The position numbers and the translations under genes were made by a program. Positions 44,272-53,078 of a stretch of DNA of 64,000 nt are shown one piece after another (position 1 is the first letter of the stretch; each line of letters opens with the position of its first letter). Under the pieces are notes generated by a model that saw only the letters and a program-made list of their open reading frames with translations, did not search any database and had not been told where the DNA came from. The DNA comes from Armatimonadota bacterium (lineage in GTDB: Bacteria; Armatimonadota; UBA5829; DSUL01): the NCBI GenBank assembly GCA_025998755.1, contig AP024674.1, forward strand, positions 2,434,162-2,498,161, written 5' to 3'.

Positions 44272-45312
44272 TCAGGGCTTGCCGCCAAGCAGGACTGCAG
44301 CCCGGCGCCTCACCCGTAAAGAGCTGCTCCCCGGTTCAGCAGTCTCCCGCGCAAGCTCTGCCGCCAGACGCACGTCTTCGCGCATCTTCCTCTGGGCGGC
44401 TCCCTTGGACCCACGAAAGTCCGGCGCTGCGGACGGCCTGCTTCCTTTTATTTGAGAGACCGGCGCACCATACCCCGCCCCCCGGGCCGAGCCAGCCGTC
44501 CCAAGCTGCGCCAGCACTTCCTCTAAAGCCGCCTCCGCTTCCTGCCGTTTGCTCTGGACCTGATCGGCTGCGCGCTTTCGGGCGGACAGCATCTCCTCCT
44601 GTTCCAGATACGCCATCTGCTCTTCAAAGGCCGTGCGCATCCGCGCGATGCGCCCCTCAGTCTCGGCCTCAAGCGCCCGGATTCGGGACTCGGTTTGCGC
44701 TTCCAGCTGGCGGATCTGGGCGGCTACCTGCTCACGCTCCTCGCTGAGGCCGGAAGGGACCTCCCACAGACTGGCCCGGATGCGGCTATCAAGCGCCGCC
44801 AGACGAAGCTGCAGCGCGGTCCTCTGCGGGCCCGCCTCTCGCCGGATGGCCGCCGCGCGTTCCTTGCTCTCCTGCCGTACCTTCTCGATCTGGCGCTCCA
44901 GCTCCGGCTCCGCCTCCGCGCGCTTCACCCGCACCTCCAGCCTGGCCGAATCCATCTCCCGACGCAGGACATTTTCACCGTACCGCTGCGCCATGGCATC
45001 AGCCCGTCCACGCAGTCCCTTCTCCACTGCGCGGATGTCCATCACCCCACTCCGACCCGTGGGAGCCGTCGTCGAGGGTGCCCCCATACCTCCCTCCTCG
45101 AGCGGCCGACCAGGAAAGGAGAGCGTCGCAGCACGCATCCGATTATAGGGATGAAGCCCTTCCAGCAGTCGGATGTCCGGCTCAGGAGGAGAAGCCAGCT
45201 GGACCGGACGCGCGCTGCGGCCGCAACCGGCCGCGCTCAGCACGAAAGCGAGGGCCAGCGCAGCCGCGAGGCCACTACGAGCCTCACCCCGAGTTGAGCG
45301 TCGCGATAACAT
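44272..45312 (-). CDS. coiled-coil lipoprotein, function unknown
   Basis: I do not recognise this 346-residue protein. It has a type II signal peptide with lipobox LSAAGC (mature Cys about residue 30) and then a long charged coiled coil, about 90-270, rich in Arg/Glu/Gln (LERQIEKVRQESKERAAAIR, QIRQLEAQTESRIRALEAET). The Gly/Ser-rich C-terminus is followed by a basic end. Its place right after skp, and its Skp-like helical build, suggest a periplasmic or outer-membrane-attached helper in envelope assembly. The ATG at 45312 overlaps the end of skp by 29 bp. Confidence 0.7.
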   Translation of the reverse strand: MLSRRSTRGEARSGLAAALALAFVLSAAGCGRSARPVQLASPPEPDIRLLEGLHPYNRMRAATLSFPGRPLEEGGMGAPSTTAPTGRSGVMDIRAVEKGLRGRADAMAQRYGENVLRREMDSARLEVRVKRAEAEPELERQIEKVRQESKERAAAIRREAGPQRTALQLRLAALDSRIRASLWEVPSGLSEEREQVAAQIRQLEAQTESRIRALEAETEGRIARMRTAFEEQMAYLEQEEMLSARKRAADQVQSKRQEAEAALEEVLAQLGTAGSARGAGYGAPVSQIKGSRPSAAPDFRGSKGAAQRKMREDVRLAAELARETAEPGSSSLRVRRRAAVLLGGKP

Positions 45313-45922
45313 CCTCGGTGATGTCCACTCCTCCATACAGCACGGCTACCTTGTCCACCACCGTCGCCAGCCCCTTCTCCTGCGCCACCTTGGCGATCGC
45401 CTCCTTGAGGTCGGCCGTAATCTTGTCCGAAAGCTGGGACTTGCGCTGCTCAACCTGCTGGCTGTAATCCTCCGCCAGCGTTCGCCCGTTCGCGTCGTTC
45501 CTGTTGGCCAGGTCCCGCAACTCCTTCAGCCGCGCCCGCTCCTGCTCCGTCAGCTCGCTCTTGTTGCTGAGAGCATTCAGCTCTTCGTCACGCTGCTTGG
45601 AGATGCGCTCCAGCTCGTCTATGCGGCTCCTGTCGGCATCCGTCAAAGGGCTCTTTGCCCGGAGCTCCACAAGCTGCTTGATCTCCTCCTCGGTGAGCAA
45701 CCTGTGAGACGCACGGATGTCCAGCTCCCGCCGGAAGCTCTCCACCATCCGGTTGATCTCTTCATTGGAAGCAGTGGTGACTTTGTACTCGTTAAACGCC
45801 TTCTGCACGTCCACCACACCGACCGCAGGCTGAGTTGCCCCTTGCGCCGCAACCGGTGCGCACGCCGCCAAGACCACAGCAACGACAACCGCCAGAGCGC
45901 TGATTGCCCTAATGCTATTCAA
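45284..45922 (-). CDS. Skp/OmpH-type periplasmic chaperone
   Basis: The 212-residue protein has a signal peptide (ISALAVVVAVVLAACAPVAAQ) and a Skp core: VGVVDVQKAFNEYKVTTASN, a long helical hairpin (ELERISKQRDEELNALSNKS, LKELRDLANRNDANGR) and the C-terminal IAKVAQEKGLATVVDKVAVL. It would hold unfolded outer-membrane proteins for BamA, encoded directly upstream. An LAAC sequence in the signal could also be read as a lipobox. The helical arms are longer than in E. coli Skp. The start is TTG at 45922 with GAGGAG 9 bp upstream. Confidence 0.88.
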   Translation of the reverse strand: MNSIRAISALAVVVAVVLAACAPVAAQGATQPAVGVVDVQKAFNEYKVTTASNEEINRMVESFRRELDIRASHRLLTEEEIKQLVELRAKSPLTDADRSRIDELERISKQRDEELNALSNKSELTEQERARLKELRDLANRNDANGRTLAEDYSQQVEQRKSQLSDKITADLKEAIAKVAQEKGLATVVDKVAVLYGGVDITEDVIATLNSG

Positions 45923-45977
45923 TGTCGCAGTCTCCTCAAAGTATCCAACCTGTCGCCACGCCCGCGCCGCTAACGGC

Positions 45978-47780
45978 TCAGAAAGCCTGGCCGATACTGA
46001 AATGCGTCCGGGACCCTTCGTCCCCGAAACCGTAATCGAACCGCAGGTTTCCAATGGGGGTGGCCACCCGGATGCCCAACCCGTATCCCAAATGCCCCTT
46101 GAACGAGCTGGACTGGCTCAGTTCCGGGATGACATCCACGTAGTCGTTCCCCCACGCGCCGCCGTAATCCGCGAAGATCACACCACCCAGACCGCCGGTC
46201 AGGGGTACGCGGTATTCGACGCTGGTGAGAAACATAGAGTTGCCCCAGAAGCGGTCCTCACGGTATCCCCTCAGACGCTCCGCGCCGCCAACGAAATACT
46301 GCTCCCAGAACGGCAGCTTGCCGGTGCTGGTGGCAGCCCTCAAGCGCACCGCAATGGTCCGCCGCCGGTCCTTCACGGTCTCCTTCGGCCCTTCCGGGCT
46401 GAAATAGCGCCTGATGTCCAGTTCGGTCTTGGTGAAACCACCCTTTCCCGCGCGGCTGACATCGGAGTACCCCGGCTCGAAGGATAGGGACAAATAGCTG
46501 CCCACGCCGGGATCCAGCGCGAAGTCGCGCCTGTCGACTACTCCTTTGAAGGCAACCCCTGTCACCGAACCGGACTGCGCGATGGCCACCAGCATGGGAT
46601 CCAGCGCGCTGCCCTCCCGGAAACTGGAATCCACGGACTCCGTCCGGAACGTGACGAAGCCTCGCAACTTCTCCCCGAACGGGCGCGACAAGCCCAGGTT
46701 GACCCCCTTGCGCCGCTCCGTGTAGTCGGCGTCCTCGCCGATGTTGACGCCGCCGCCGAAGGCGCTGGAGGAGAACCGATACACCGCCCGATCATACAGC
46801 CGGATGGACAGGCTGGTGTTGTCCGGCCGGAACCAGGGGCTGTAGTAGCCCAGCTCGTAGCTGTCACCGCGGCTTCCGCCGGCTTCGTAAAGGGCGTTCA
46901 ACCCCAACCCCTTGCCCTGGAAGTTGGTCTCGGAGAGCTCCACCCTTCCCACCACCTTCTGATAGGAGCTATAGCCAAGCCCCACACTCACCTGCCCCGT
47001 CTTCTTCTCCTGCACGGGGATGATGATATTCAGATATCCCTCGCGATCGCCCGGCTCCCTTCGCGGGGGTTCATACTTCTCCGCGTCCAGATAGTCCAGC
47101 TCATAAATGCGCGTGATATCTCTCTGAAGCTGCTGGGCGTTGTAGAGATCTCCTTCCTTCAGCTTCATCTCCCGCTTCAGCACCCAGGGCTTGGTCTTTT
47201 TGAGCCCTGTGAACTCGATCCGTCCGACGCGGAACTCCATGATGGGCAGGGTCAGCACGCCCGTGGCCGGGTCAATTTCGGCCTCGTTCGTGACGTAGGC
47301 CAGATACTGCTTGCGGGCATACAGGTTCTCGATGTCGCGCAGGTCCTGCTCCAGGGTGTTGATATTGTAGACCTGTCCAACCTTGGTGCGGATGGCATCC
47401 AGCAACTCTTGCTCGCTGACCACCGTGTTCCCTCGGAAGACGATGGCCGTAACCACCGGGTTCTCCACCACCTCGAAGACCACACGCACTCCGCCGGGAG
47501 CAGCTTCTTCCCTGGCACTCACCACCTGGAAGAAGCCCATCCGGTCTATGGCGTTGCGCGCCTCCTGCATCTTCTGCCGGTCGAAGGGCATACCGGGCGT
47601 GAGCTCAATGGCCGAAAGAATGGCATCGCGGCCGATGTTCTTGTTACCGGTGATCTGGATCTCCACGATATTCCTGGCATCCTCCTGCTGGGCAGGGGTG
47701 TCCGTCCCAACAGCAAGCAACAGGATGGCCGCCGCCATCATCGCAAAGACCTGTTTGAGTTGCACGCGCTTCTCCTGCAT
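45978..47780 (-). CDS. bamA: outer membrane protein assembly factor BamA (Omp85)
   Basis: The 600-residue protein has a signal peptide (ending near DTPAQQ), about three POTRA domains (VEIQITGNKNIGRDAILSAI; AIVFRGNTVVSEQELLDAIR; GRIEFTGLKKTKPWVLKREM) and a 16-strand-type barrel. The barrel holds the Omp85 RGY/RGF motif in ERLRGYREDRFWGNSMF and ends in Phe (THFSIGQAF). It inserts beta-barrel proteins into the outer membrane. Three POTRAs are fewer than the five of E. coli and closer to cyanobacterial Omp85. It is followed by skp, the classic order, and preceded by an ECF sigma gene. Confidence 0.95.
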   Translation of the reverse strand: MQEKRVQLKQVFAMMAAAILLLAVGTDTPAQQEDARNIVEIQITGNKNIGRDAILSAIELTPGMPFDRQKMQEARNAIDRMGFFQVVSAREEAAPGGVRVVFEVVENPVVTAIVFRGNTVVSEQELLDAIRTKVGQVYNINTLEQDLRDIENLYARKQYLAYVTNEAEIDPATGVLTLPIMEFRVGRIEFTGLKKTKPWVLKREMKLKEGDLYNAQQLQRDITRIYELDYLDAEKYEPPRREPGDREGYLNIIIPVQEKKTGQVSVGLGYSSYQKVVGRVELSETNFQGKGLGLNALYEAGGSRGDSYELGYYSPWFRPDNTSLSIRLYDRAVYRFSSSAFGGGVNIGEDADYTERRKGVNLGLSRPFGEKLRGFVTFRTESVDSSFREGSALDPMLVAIAQSGSVTGVAFKGVVDRRDFALDPGVGSYLSLSFEPGYSDVSRAGKGGFTKTELDIRRYFSPEGPKETVKDRRRTIAVRLRAATSTGKLPFWEQYFVGGAERLRGYREDRFWGNSMFLTSVEYRVPLTGGLGGVIFADYGGAWGNDYVDVIPELSQSSSFKGHLGYGLGIRVATPIGNLRFDYGFGDEGSRTHFSIGQAF

Positions 47781-47803
47781 AATCCTCCCACCGGAGTCGG
47801 ATA

Positions 47804-48355
47804 TTACAGACAGCCTTCGAGTCTGCGCCTCAGCATTCCTCTTGCCCGGGCCAGCCGCGTCCGCACCACGTCCAGCCCCAGGCCGGTCGCATCTGCTATC
47901 TCCTGATAGCTGAGCCCCTGCACATCGCGAAGCACCACCACCACGCGATACTCAGGAGGCAGACCATCTATGGCCAGACGGATGCGCCGCGTCCTCTCCG
48001 CCTTCTCCAGCGCTCCGTGCGGCTCCGCTTCGTCCGAGACCGGCTCCGTTTCCATCGGACCCTCCGGCCGCCGGTGCGCATCGCGCGCCCTGTTCCGGCA
48101 CAGATTCAGGGCAATCCGGCAAAGCCATGGATAAGCCCGCGAGCGGTCTTTGAGCGAATCCCAGGCGCGGAAGGCCCGGTAGAACGCCTCCTGAGTCAGG
48201 TCGGCCGCGTCCTCCCGGTCACCCACCAGCCGCAGAACCAGATTGTAAAGCTTCCTGTCATACAGCGCTACGAGGTCCTCGAAATCCCGGACCTCCTGCG
48301 TCCCCACGGAGTCCGTTTTTCCCGCGCCTGTGCTGTCCGCTCCAGCAGTGTCCAA
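47804..48355 (-). CDS. ECF-family sigma factor embedded in the envelope operon
   Basis: The 183-residue ECF factor has region 2 (FEDLVALYDRKLYNLVLRLV, DLTQEAFYRAFRAWDSLKD, YPWLCRIALNLCRNRARDAH) and region 4 (IDGLPPEYRVVVVLRDVQGL, SYQEIADATGLGLDVVRTRL, ARARGMLRRRLEG). It lies 44 bp after the tamB-like gene and 23 bp before bamA, all on one strand. No anti-sigma gene is next to it. By analogy with sigma-E, which controls bamA, skp and lpx genes in E. coli, it may regulate the envelope block it sits in; this is inference. Confidence 0.92.
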   Translation of the reverse strand: MDTAGADSTGAGKTDSVGTQEVRDFEDLVALYDRKLYNLVLRLVGDREDAADLTQEAFYRAFRAWDSLKDRSRAYPWLCRIALNLCRNRARDAHRRPEGPMETEPVSDEAEPHGALEKAERTRRIRLAIDGLPPEYRVVVVLRDVQGLSYQEIADATGLGLDVVRTRLARARGMLRRRLEGCL

Positions 48356-48399
48356 CAGGATTTCTTAGCCCCTCCCCTGCAAGCGGGTCCGCCGCCCCC

Positions 48400-51300
48400 T
48401 CAGAACCGGAACGCGCCTTCCAGTCCGAGTATGCGGTCTCCGAACCGGCTTTCGCCATAGCTGACCCGTGTCCGGCCTTTGAGGTCGTAAGTCAGCTTCC
48501 ACTCGGACCACTCCGCGGCCTCTCCCAATCCTCTCCAGAGGGTCAGACTGAGCCCCCCGAAAAGGCACCGTGTGAGAGACAGGTTCAACCTTTCCGGGCC
48601 GCCGAAGCCGAAGGCCAGCTCCTCCAGCCCGAACACATCCGCCAGAGCCTCCTCCACAGGCTGCAGCATCCCGGGAGCCACGCTCGCGGTGAAAAGCTGC
48701 GCCATCTCGCGTTGAAGCTGCGCACCGCCAGAAAACCCTCCTGGCCCCACACCGGCCCGCTGCGCCAGCAGGTTCATGATCTGCTGAGTCTCCAGCCCCG
48801 GCGGCGAGCTCTGGAAAGTCAGTTGCGGCTCCTGCAGGGATCCCCGGAGAGCGGCTTCTATTCTGTAGCTCGGCCCGCCCGGCCCTACCCCCACCGCTGA
48901 CGCCAGCGTAGTCTCAGCGCGGATGTCCAGCGTCACGGCCGGCGCGTTGGGAGAATCCCAGCTGAAATCTATCGTTCCCGGTGGCACCACGCGGAAACGG
49001 CTGCCCGGAAACAGTAGATATCCCGACCGCACCACCAGCCGTCCCGCGACGGATGGGTTTTCAAGGTCCCGGGACACCGCCACATTGCCTTCCACCCCCG
49101 CATTGAGCCTTGGGCCGCGCACCCTTAGGCCTTCACCGGCCCTCAGGGCCAGGGTGAGCCGCGGATTCCAGACAGGCTTCCGGCGCTCCTCGCGCTCCTC
49201 CGGTATGACCGGCAGTCCGACTGTTCCGTTTCGCGCCGTCACTTCGCCGGAGACCAGCGGCGACCGCACAGGCCCGGCCATTCGCAGATCCACATCCACC
49301 TTGCCCGAGTAGCTCTCGTCGTAGACGCCGGAAACGTTCCGGAACCTCAGACCCAAACCGCGAGCCCTGGCGGAGGCGTCCACCTGCCACCCCTCTGGCT
49401 CCAGTCCGGCGCCGCCTTCCACCACCAGCGTTCCCCCGTCGCTCGAATCCATCCGGAACTCGCGGATGGCCACCCGCGTCCCCTGAAGGTCCAGATCCAC
49501 CCGAACATTCTGGAAGAGCATGCTCATGCCGGTGATCGCGAGCTGTCCATCCGTCACCCGGACCAGTCCCCGCAGTTGAGGAACCGGCCACGTTCCGTCC
49601 ACCGTGATGCCAGCCTCGACATCCCCCGACGATCGCTCTGCATCCAGACGCGGGATGACCAGAGCCAGCAGGTCCATATCGGGATTGACCAGACGCGCCT
49701 CCAGGGATACCGGTGCTCCTTCACGGAACGCCAGCTCACGTATACTGAAGGGGACCGAGCCGGAGATCCGGACAACATTCTTCCCCGCCGCAATTGAGCC
49801 TTCCCGGACCTCCACTGAGTCTTCGCGGAAGAGCATCCGGCCAGTGGCGATGCGCTCCAGCTTGAGTCCCGCAAATTCTGCGTCGCTGATCAGGACCGAC
49901 CCCTCCACCTCGGGCGACTCCAGTGTACCGGACGCAGTGAAGCTAAAGTCCGCGGAGCCCGGGGCGGAAGAGAACTCCAGCAGCTGGGGGACGCGCTTCA
50001 AATCCACATTGTAGCCTTCCAGGTCGGCCTTCAGACGGCCCTGGGTGTCAAGGGATCCGTTGCCCACCACCACCATCTCACCGTCTTCGATCTTGAGGCT
50101 GTGAACCGCGTATCCCTCAGAACTGGCGGAGGCCGATAGCTCCGCATGACCCAGGTCGGCTCCCCAGACGGTGATCTGCGAAGAAGTTAGCTCCGCCTTC
50201 CCGGAGTAGGATCCGTTGTCCCTGCTGATGCGGATCTCCCCCGTGAGGCGTCCCTGCACGCGCTCTGGCAGCTGCAGCAGGATCTGCCGGGTCGCGCCTT
50301 CCACTCCCAGGGAGAGCCCAATCCCCCGGGCGATCGCCAGCAGTTCCGCCGCATCCACCGGCTGCTCCCCGCTGCCATCCGCGCCTAACCGTACCACAAC
50401 CTCCGAAAGCCCTCCGTCGCCGCTCTCCGTGGAGAGGATGGCCCGCTCGATGAGGATGCGCCCCCCCGCCACCCGGGCGGAACCGTCCCGCAGCGAGAGC
50501 TTGCCCTCAGCCCAGACCAGGTCGCAATCATCCAGTTCCACTTTGCGGGCCGCAAGCTGCAGATCGCGAGACGAGAACCTGGCACGGACCTCAGGGGTGG
50601 AGATGGAGCCCTCCAACCGGCCTTCGATATCCACCCGTCCGGACGCCGGGATGCCTCGCTGGGCGGCCATCGCCAGGGCTTCGGCGACATCCAGATCCTT
50701 CAGCCGGAATGCGAAGTCCAGCCGGCCGGTCTCCTCCAGCACACCGGATGCCGTTGCCGCCGCAGCTCCTCGTTGAGCCCGGAACTCGGCCAGCTCCAGC
50801 CGTCCTGCGTCATAGGATCCGCGGGCGGAGGCCAGCGGGATGGTCAGGCCGGCAACGTCCAGATCTTCAGCGCGCACGTCGAAGGCAGCGCGCAGATCCG
50901 GCCAAGAGCCCGTTATAGCCGAGACCTCCCCACTCACCCGGCCTTCCATCCCTTCCAGCGCAGGAACATAAGCAGCGACCTGCCCCAGCTCCAGTGACCG
51001 GATGGTTGCGGACAGGTCGAACGACCTCGAAGCCTGCAGCGGGTTTCGGATTCTCCCCCGCAGGGCAATCTCGCTGGTGCCGTGATAGAGCCTGGCCTCA
51101 TGGATGTCCACAACATTGCGGTTGGCCATCAGCCTTGCCAGCGCCCCGTCCAGCTCAAGCCCCTCCCATCGCAGATCCATCCCCTGAAGGGCTCCCTCAA
51201 ACGTGGGATCCGTGAGCGGGCCGGAGATCCGGCCGCGGGCATCGAGTATCCCGCCCGAACCCGGCGGCGTACGAGGTCCCAGGAGCTCCGGTAGGGGCAT

Positions 51301-52926
51301 ACCTGCCGCCACAGCAGAGAGGTCCGCACGTCCGTCCAGTCCGATGCTTCCCGCGGCACTAACAAACCCGGAACGCGTGGAGATCAGCAGCGAATCCAGC
51401 AAAAGCCGCTCCCCGTGCAGTCGCCCGGACGCCCTCAGGGATGTAGCCTCAAGGCCGAAAGCCCGAGGCCGGTCCACGTCCAGTGTCAACCTTCCCTGGG
51501 TGGATTCACCGGACCAGCGCAAAGCGGCCTCTCCTGAAGCGTCGCCATTGACATCCCGAAAGCCCGCAGCCTCCAGGAGACGTCCGACGCGGACCCCGTG
51601 GAACACTGTGTGCAACTCGCCTTTCCGGCCACCGGAGGCATCCGCCGAAAGGCGGACCTCTGCGCGGCCCCCCTCAAGCTCCCCGCCGGCGAGCAGGGAC
51701 AACTCGCCTTTGGCCAGTCGGAAGCTGCTTCGGACGTCCGTTGCGCGGTTGCCGCGCCAGACCGCTTCAGGGATCCTTGCTTCGCCCTCGATACTCAGAT
51801 CCGCCGCCGGACCCGTCACGCGCACCTTTGCAGGCCCGCGTCCCCGGACAGCAATTCCCGCAGGGAGGCTGGAACGGGGAAGGAGACGCAGCATTGCGGC
51901 GTAGTCCGCCCGTGAGCTGGATGCCTCCGCCGCCACCTGAGGACTCCCGAGCGGACCCACCGTCGCCCTAACGTTCCAGGGGGAACCGGCAACCCGCCCC
52001 GAACCATCGAATGTCATCAGATCCGTGTCCGCAACGGTCACCGCACCGACGATACTGCTGATGCGCGGCAGCCCTCCCGGCAGCGCAACCTCTCCTTGCC
52101 GAACCCTGCCAGATACCCAGAAGTGCGTGCCGGACGCACGATGCGTCACCAGAAGCGACCCGTCGGCAAACCCTGCCTGAATGGGGGGCGTCCCGCGGGG
52201 CAGGAGGAACCGGCTGATGAAAGGCAGCGAGAGGCGCTCGGTGCGCACCGACAAAGAGGCGCGCTTGCGGTAGTCGAAGGCCACCTGCAGCCTGACCCGT
52301 CCGGAGACGTCCGTCCTGAGGACGCTCGCCGTGCAGTAAGCCCCGTTTCCCGACCGGAAGTCCAGGGTCCCGTCCACTCCCTGGCCATGAATCTCAAGAG
52401 GAACGCCGGTCCCGGACGGAGGTTTGCGGTCAATGTAGCGCACCCGACCGTTCGAGACGCGAACAATCCCACGGAATGGCTTGGCCTTCGGGCGCGGTCT
52501 CTTTGGCCGGAACGCCTCCACAAGACTGATCGTACCGTCGCGGCGCCTTTCGACGGTGATCTCCGGACGGTCCACAAAGACGGACGTCACGTGGGCCGAA
52601 GCGTTTTGCGGATCCCGGAGGAGCTCTCCCAGGTCGTAGCGCACAGTGACCGATCGGGCGCGCGCGATCTCGCCGAAACCATTCCGCGAAAGGGCAATAT
52701 CCTCCACCTTCAGCCTGCCCGGCATGGAAGCGTCGGCCGAGGAGAACGTTATCTCGATTCCGGTGGCAGCGGAGATCTCCGCGGTCACGAGGCGGATGAT
52801 CTCGGGGCGCGAATGCTGGAACTCTCGCCGGAGAAGGAAAATGGCGAATATCAGCAGTATTAGCGGAGGGAGCGCCGCCAGCAGGCGGGCAGCTGTCCAC
52901 AAGCTTCGGTTGAAAAGGCGTGTCAC
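48400..52926 (-). CDS. TamB-like/AsmA-family translocation and assembly protein
   Basis: The 1508-residue protein has one N-terminal membrane helix (LLAALPPLILLIFAIFLLRR). It then forms a very long beta-rich periplasmic body of repeated short strands, of the kind predicted to make a lipid-conducting groove. The C-terminal ~350 residues match the DUF490/TamB domain: TLDIRAETTLASAVGVGPGG, SYRIEALRGSLQEPQ-like, LTFQSSPPGLETQQIMNLLA, ending in barrel-like strands (RTRVSYGESRFGDRILGLEG, final Phe). Such proteins bridge the two membranes and help phospholipid transport or autotransporter assembly with an Omp85 partner. The GTG at 52926 is chosen for the membrane helix; a possible -10 (TATACT) lies at 52980-52975. 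It is the first gene of the envelope block. Confidence 0.88.
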   Translation of the reverse strand: MTRLFNRSLWTAARLLAALPPLILLIFAIFLLRREFQHSRPEIIRLVTAEISAATGIEITFSSADASMPGRLKVEDIALSRNGFGEIARARSVTVRYDLGELLRDPQNASAHVTSVFVDRPEITVERRRDGTISLVEAFRPKRPRPKAKPFRGIVRVSNGRVRYIDRKPPSGTGVPLEIHGQGVDGTLDFRSGNGAYCTASVLRTDVSGRVRLQVAFDYRKRASLSVRTERLSLPFISRFLLPRGTPPIQAGFADGSLLVTHRASGTHFWVSGRVRQGEVALPGGLPRISSIVGAVTVADTDLMTFDGSGRVAGSPWNVRATVGPLGSPQVAAEASSSRADYAAMLRLLPRSSLPAGIAVRGRGPAKVRVTGPAADLSIEGEARIPEAVWRGNRATDVRSSFRLAKGELSLLAGGELEGGRAEVRLSADASGGRKGELHTVFHGVRVGRLLEAAGFRDVNGDASGEAALRWSGESTQGRLTLDVDRPRAFGLEATSLRASGRLHGERLLLDSLLISTRSGFVSAAGSIGLDGRADLSAVAAGMPLPELLGPRTPPGSGGILDARGRISGPLTDPTFEGALQGMDLRWEGLELDGALARLMANRNVVDIHEARLYHGTSEIALRGRIRNPLQASRSFDLSATIRSLELGQVAAYVPALEGMEGRVSGEVSAITGSWPDLRAAFDVRAEDLDVAGLTIPLASARGSYDAGRLELAEFRAQRGAAAATASGVLEETGRLDFAFRLKDLDVAEALAMAAQRGIPASGRVDIEGRLEGSISTPEVRARFSSRDLQLAARKVELDDCDLVWAEGKLSLRDGSARVAGGRILIERAILSTESGDGGLSEVVVRLGADGSGEQPVDAAELLAIARGIGLSLGVEGATRQILLQLPERVQGRLTGEIRISRDNGSYSGKAELTSSQITVWGADLGHAELSASASSEGYAVHSLKIEDGEMVVVGNGSLDTQGRLKADLEGYNVDLKRVPQLLEFSSAPGSADFSFTASGTLESPEVEGSVLISDAEFAGLKLERIATGRMLFREDSVEVREGSIAAGKNVVRISGSVPFSIRELAFREGAPVSLEARLVNPDMDLLALVIPRLDAERSSGDVEAGITVDGTWPVPQLRGLVRVTDGQLAITGMSMLFQNVRVDLDLQGTRVAIREFRMDSSDGGTLVVEGGAGLEPEGWQVDASARARGLGLRFRNVSGVYDESYSGKVDVDLRMAGPVRSPLVSGEVTARNGTVGLPVIPEEREERRKPVWNPRLTLALRAGEGLRVRGPRLNAGVEGNVAVSRDLENPSVAGRLVVRSGYLLFPGSRFRVVPPGTIDFSWDSPNAPAVTLDIRAETTLASAVGVGPGGPSYRIEAALRGSLQEPQLTFQSSPPGLETQQIMNLLAQRAGVGPGGFSGGAQLQREMAQLFTASVAPGMLQPVEEALADVFGLEELAFGFGGPERLNLSLTRCLFGGLSLTLWRGLGEAAEWSEWKLTYDLKGRTRVSYGESRFGDRILGLEGAFRF

Positions 52927-53078
52927 GGGGCTACCGGCCTCTTGCGCGCTTCCGGCCTTCGCCGGACAAACGGGAGTATATCCCAAAAGTATTAGAGACC
53001 GGGACGGCCATCCAGGTGTCACCCGGTGCGGCGGTGGGAGCATTCTCTCCGGTCGTGCGCATCCTCCGCCTGTCAGAC

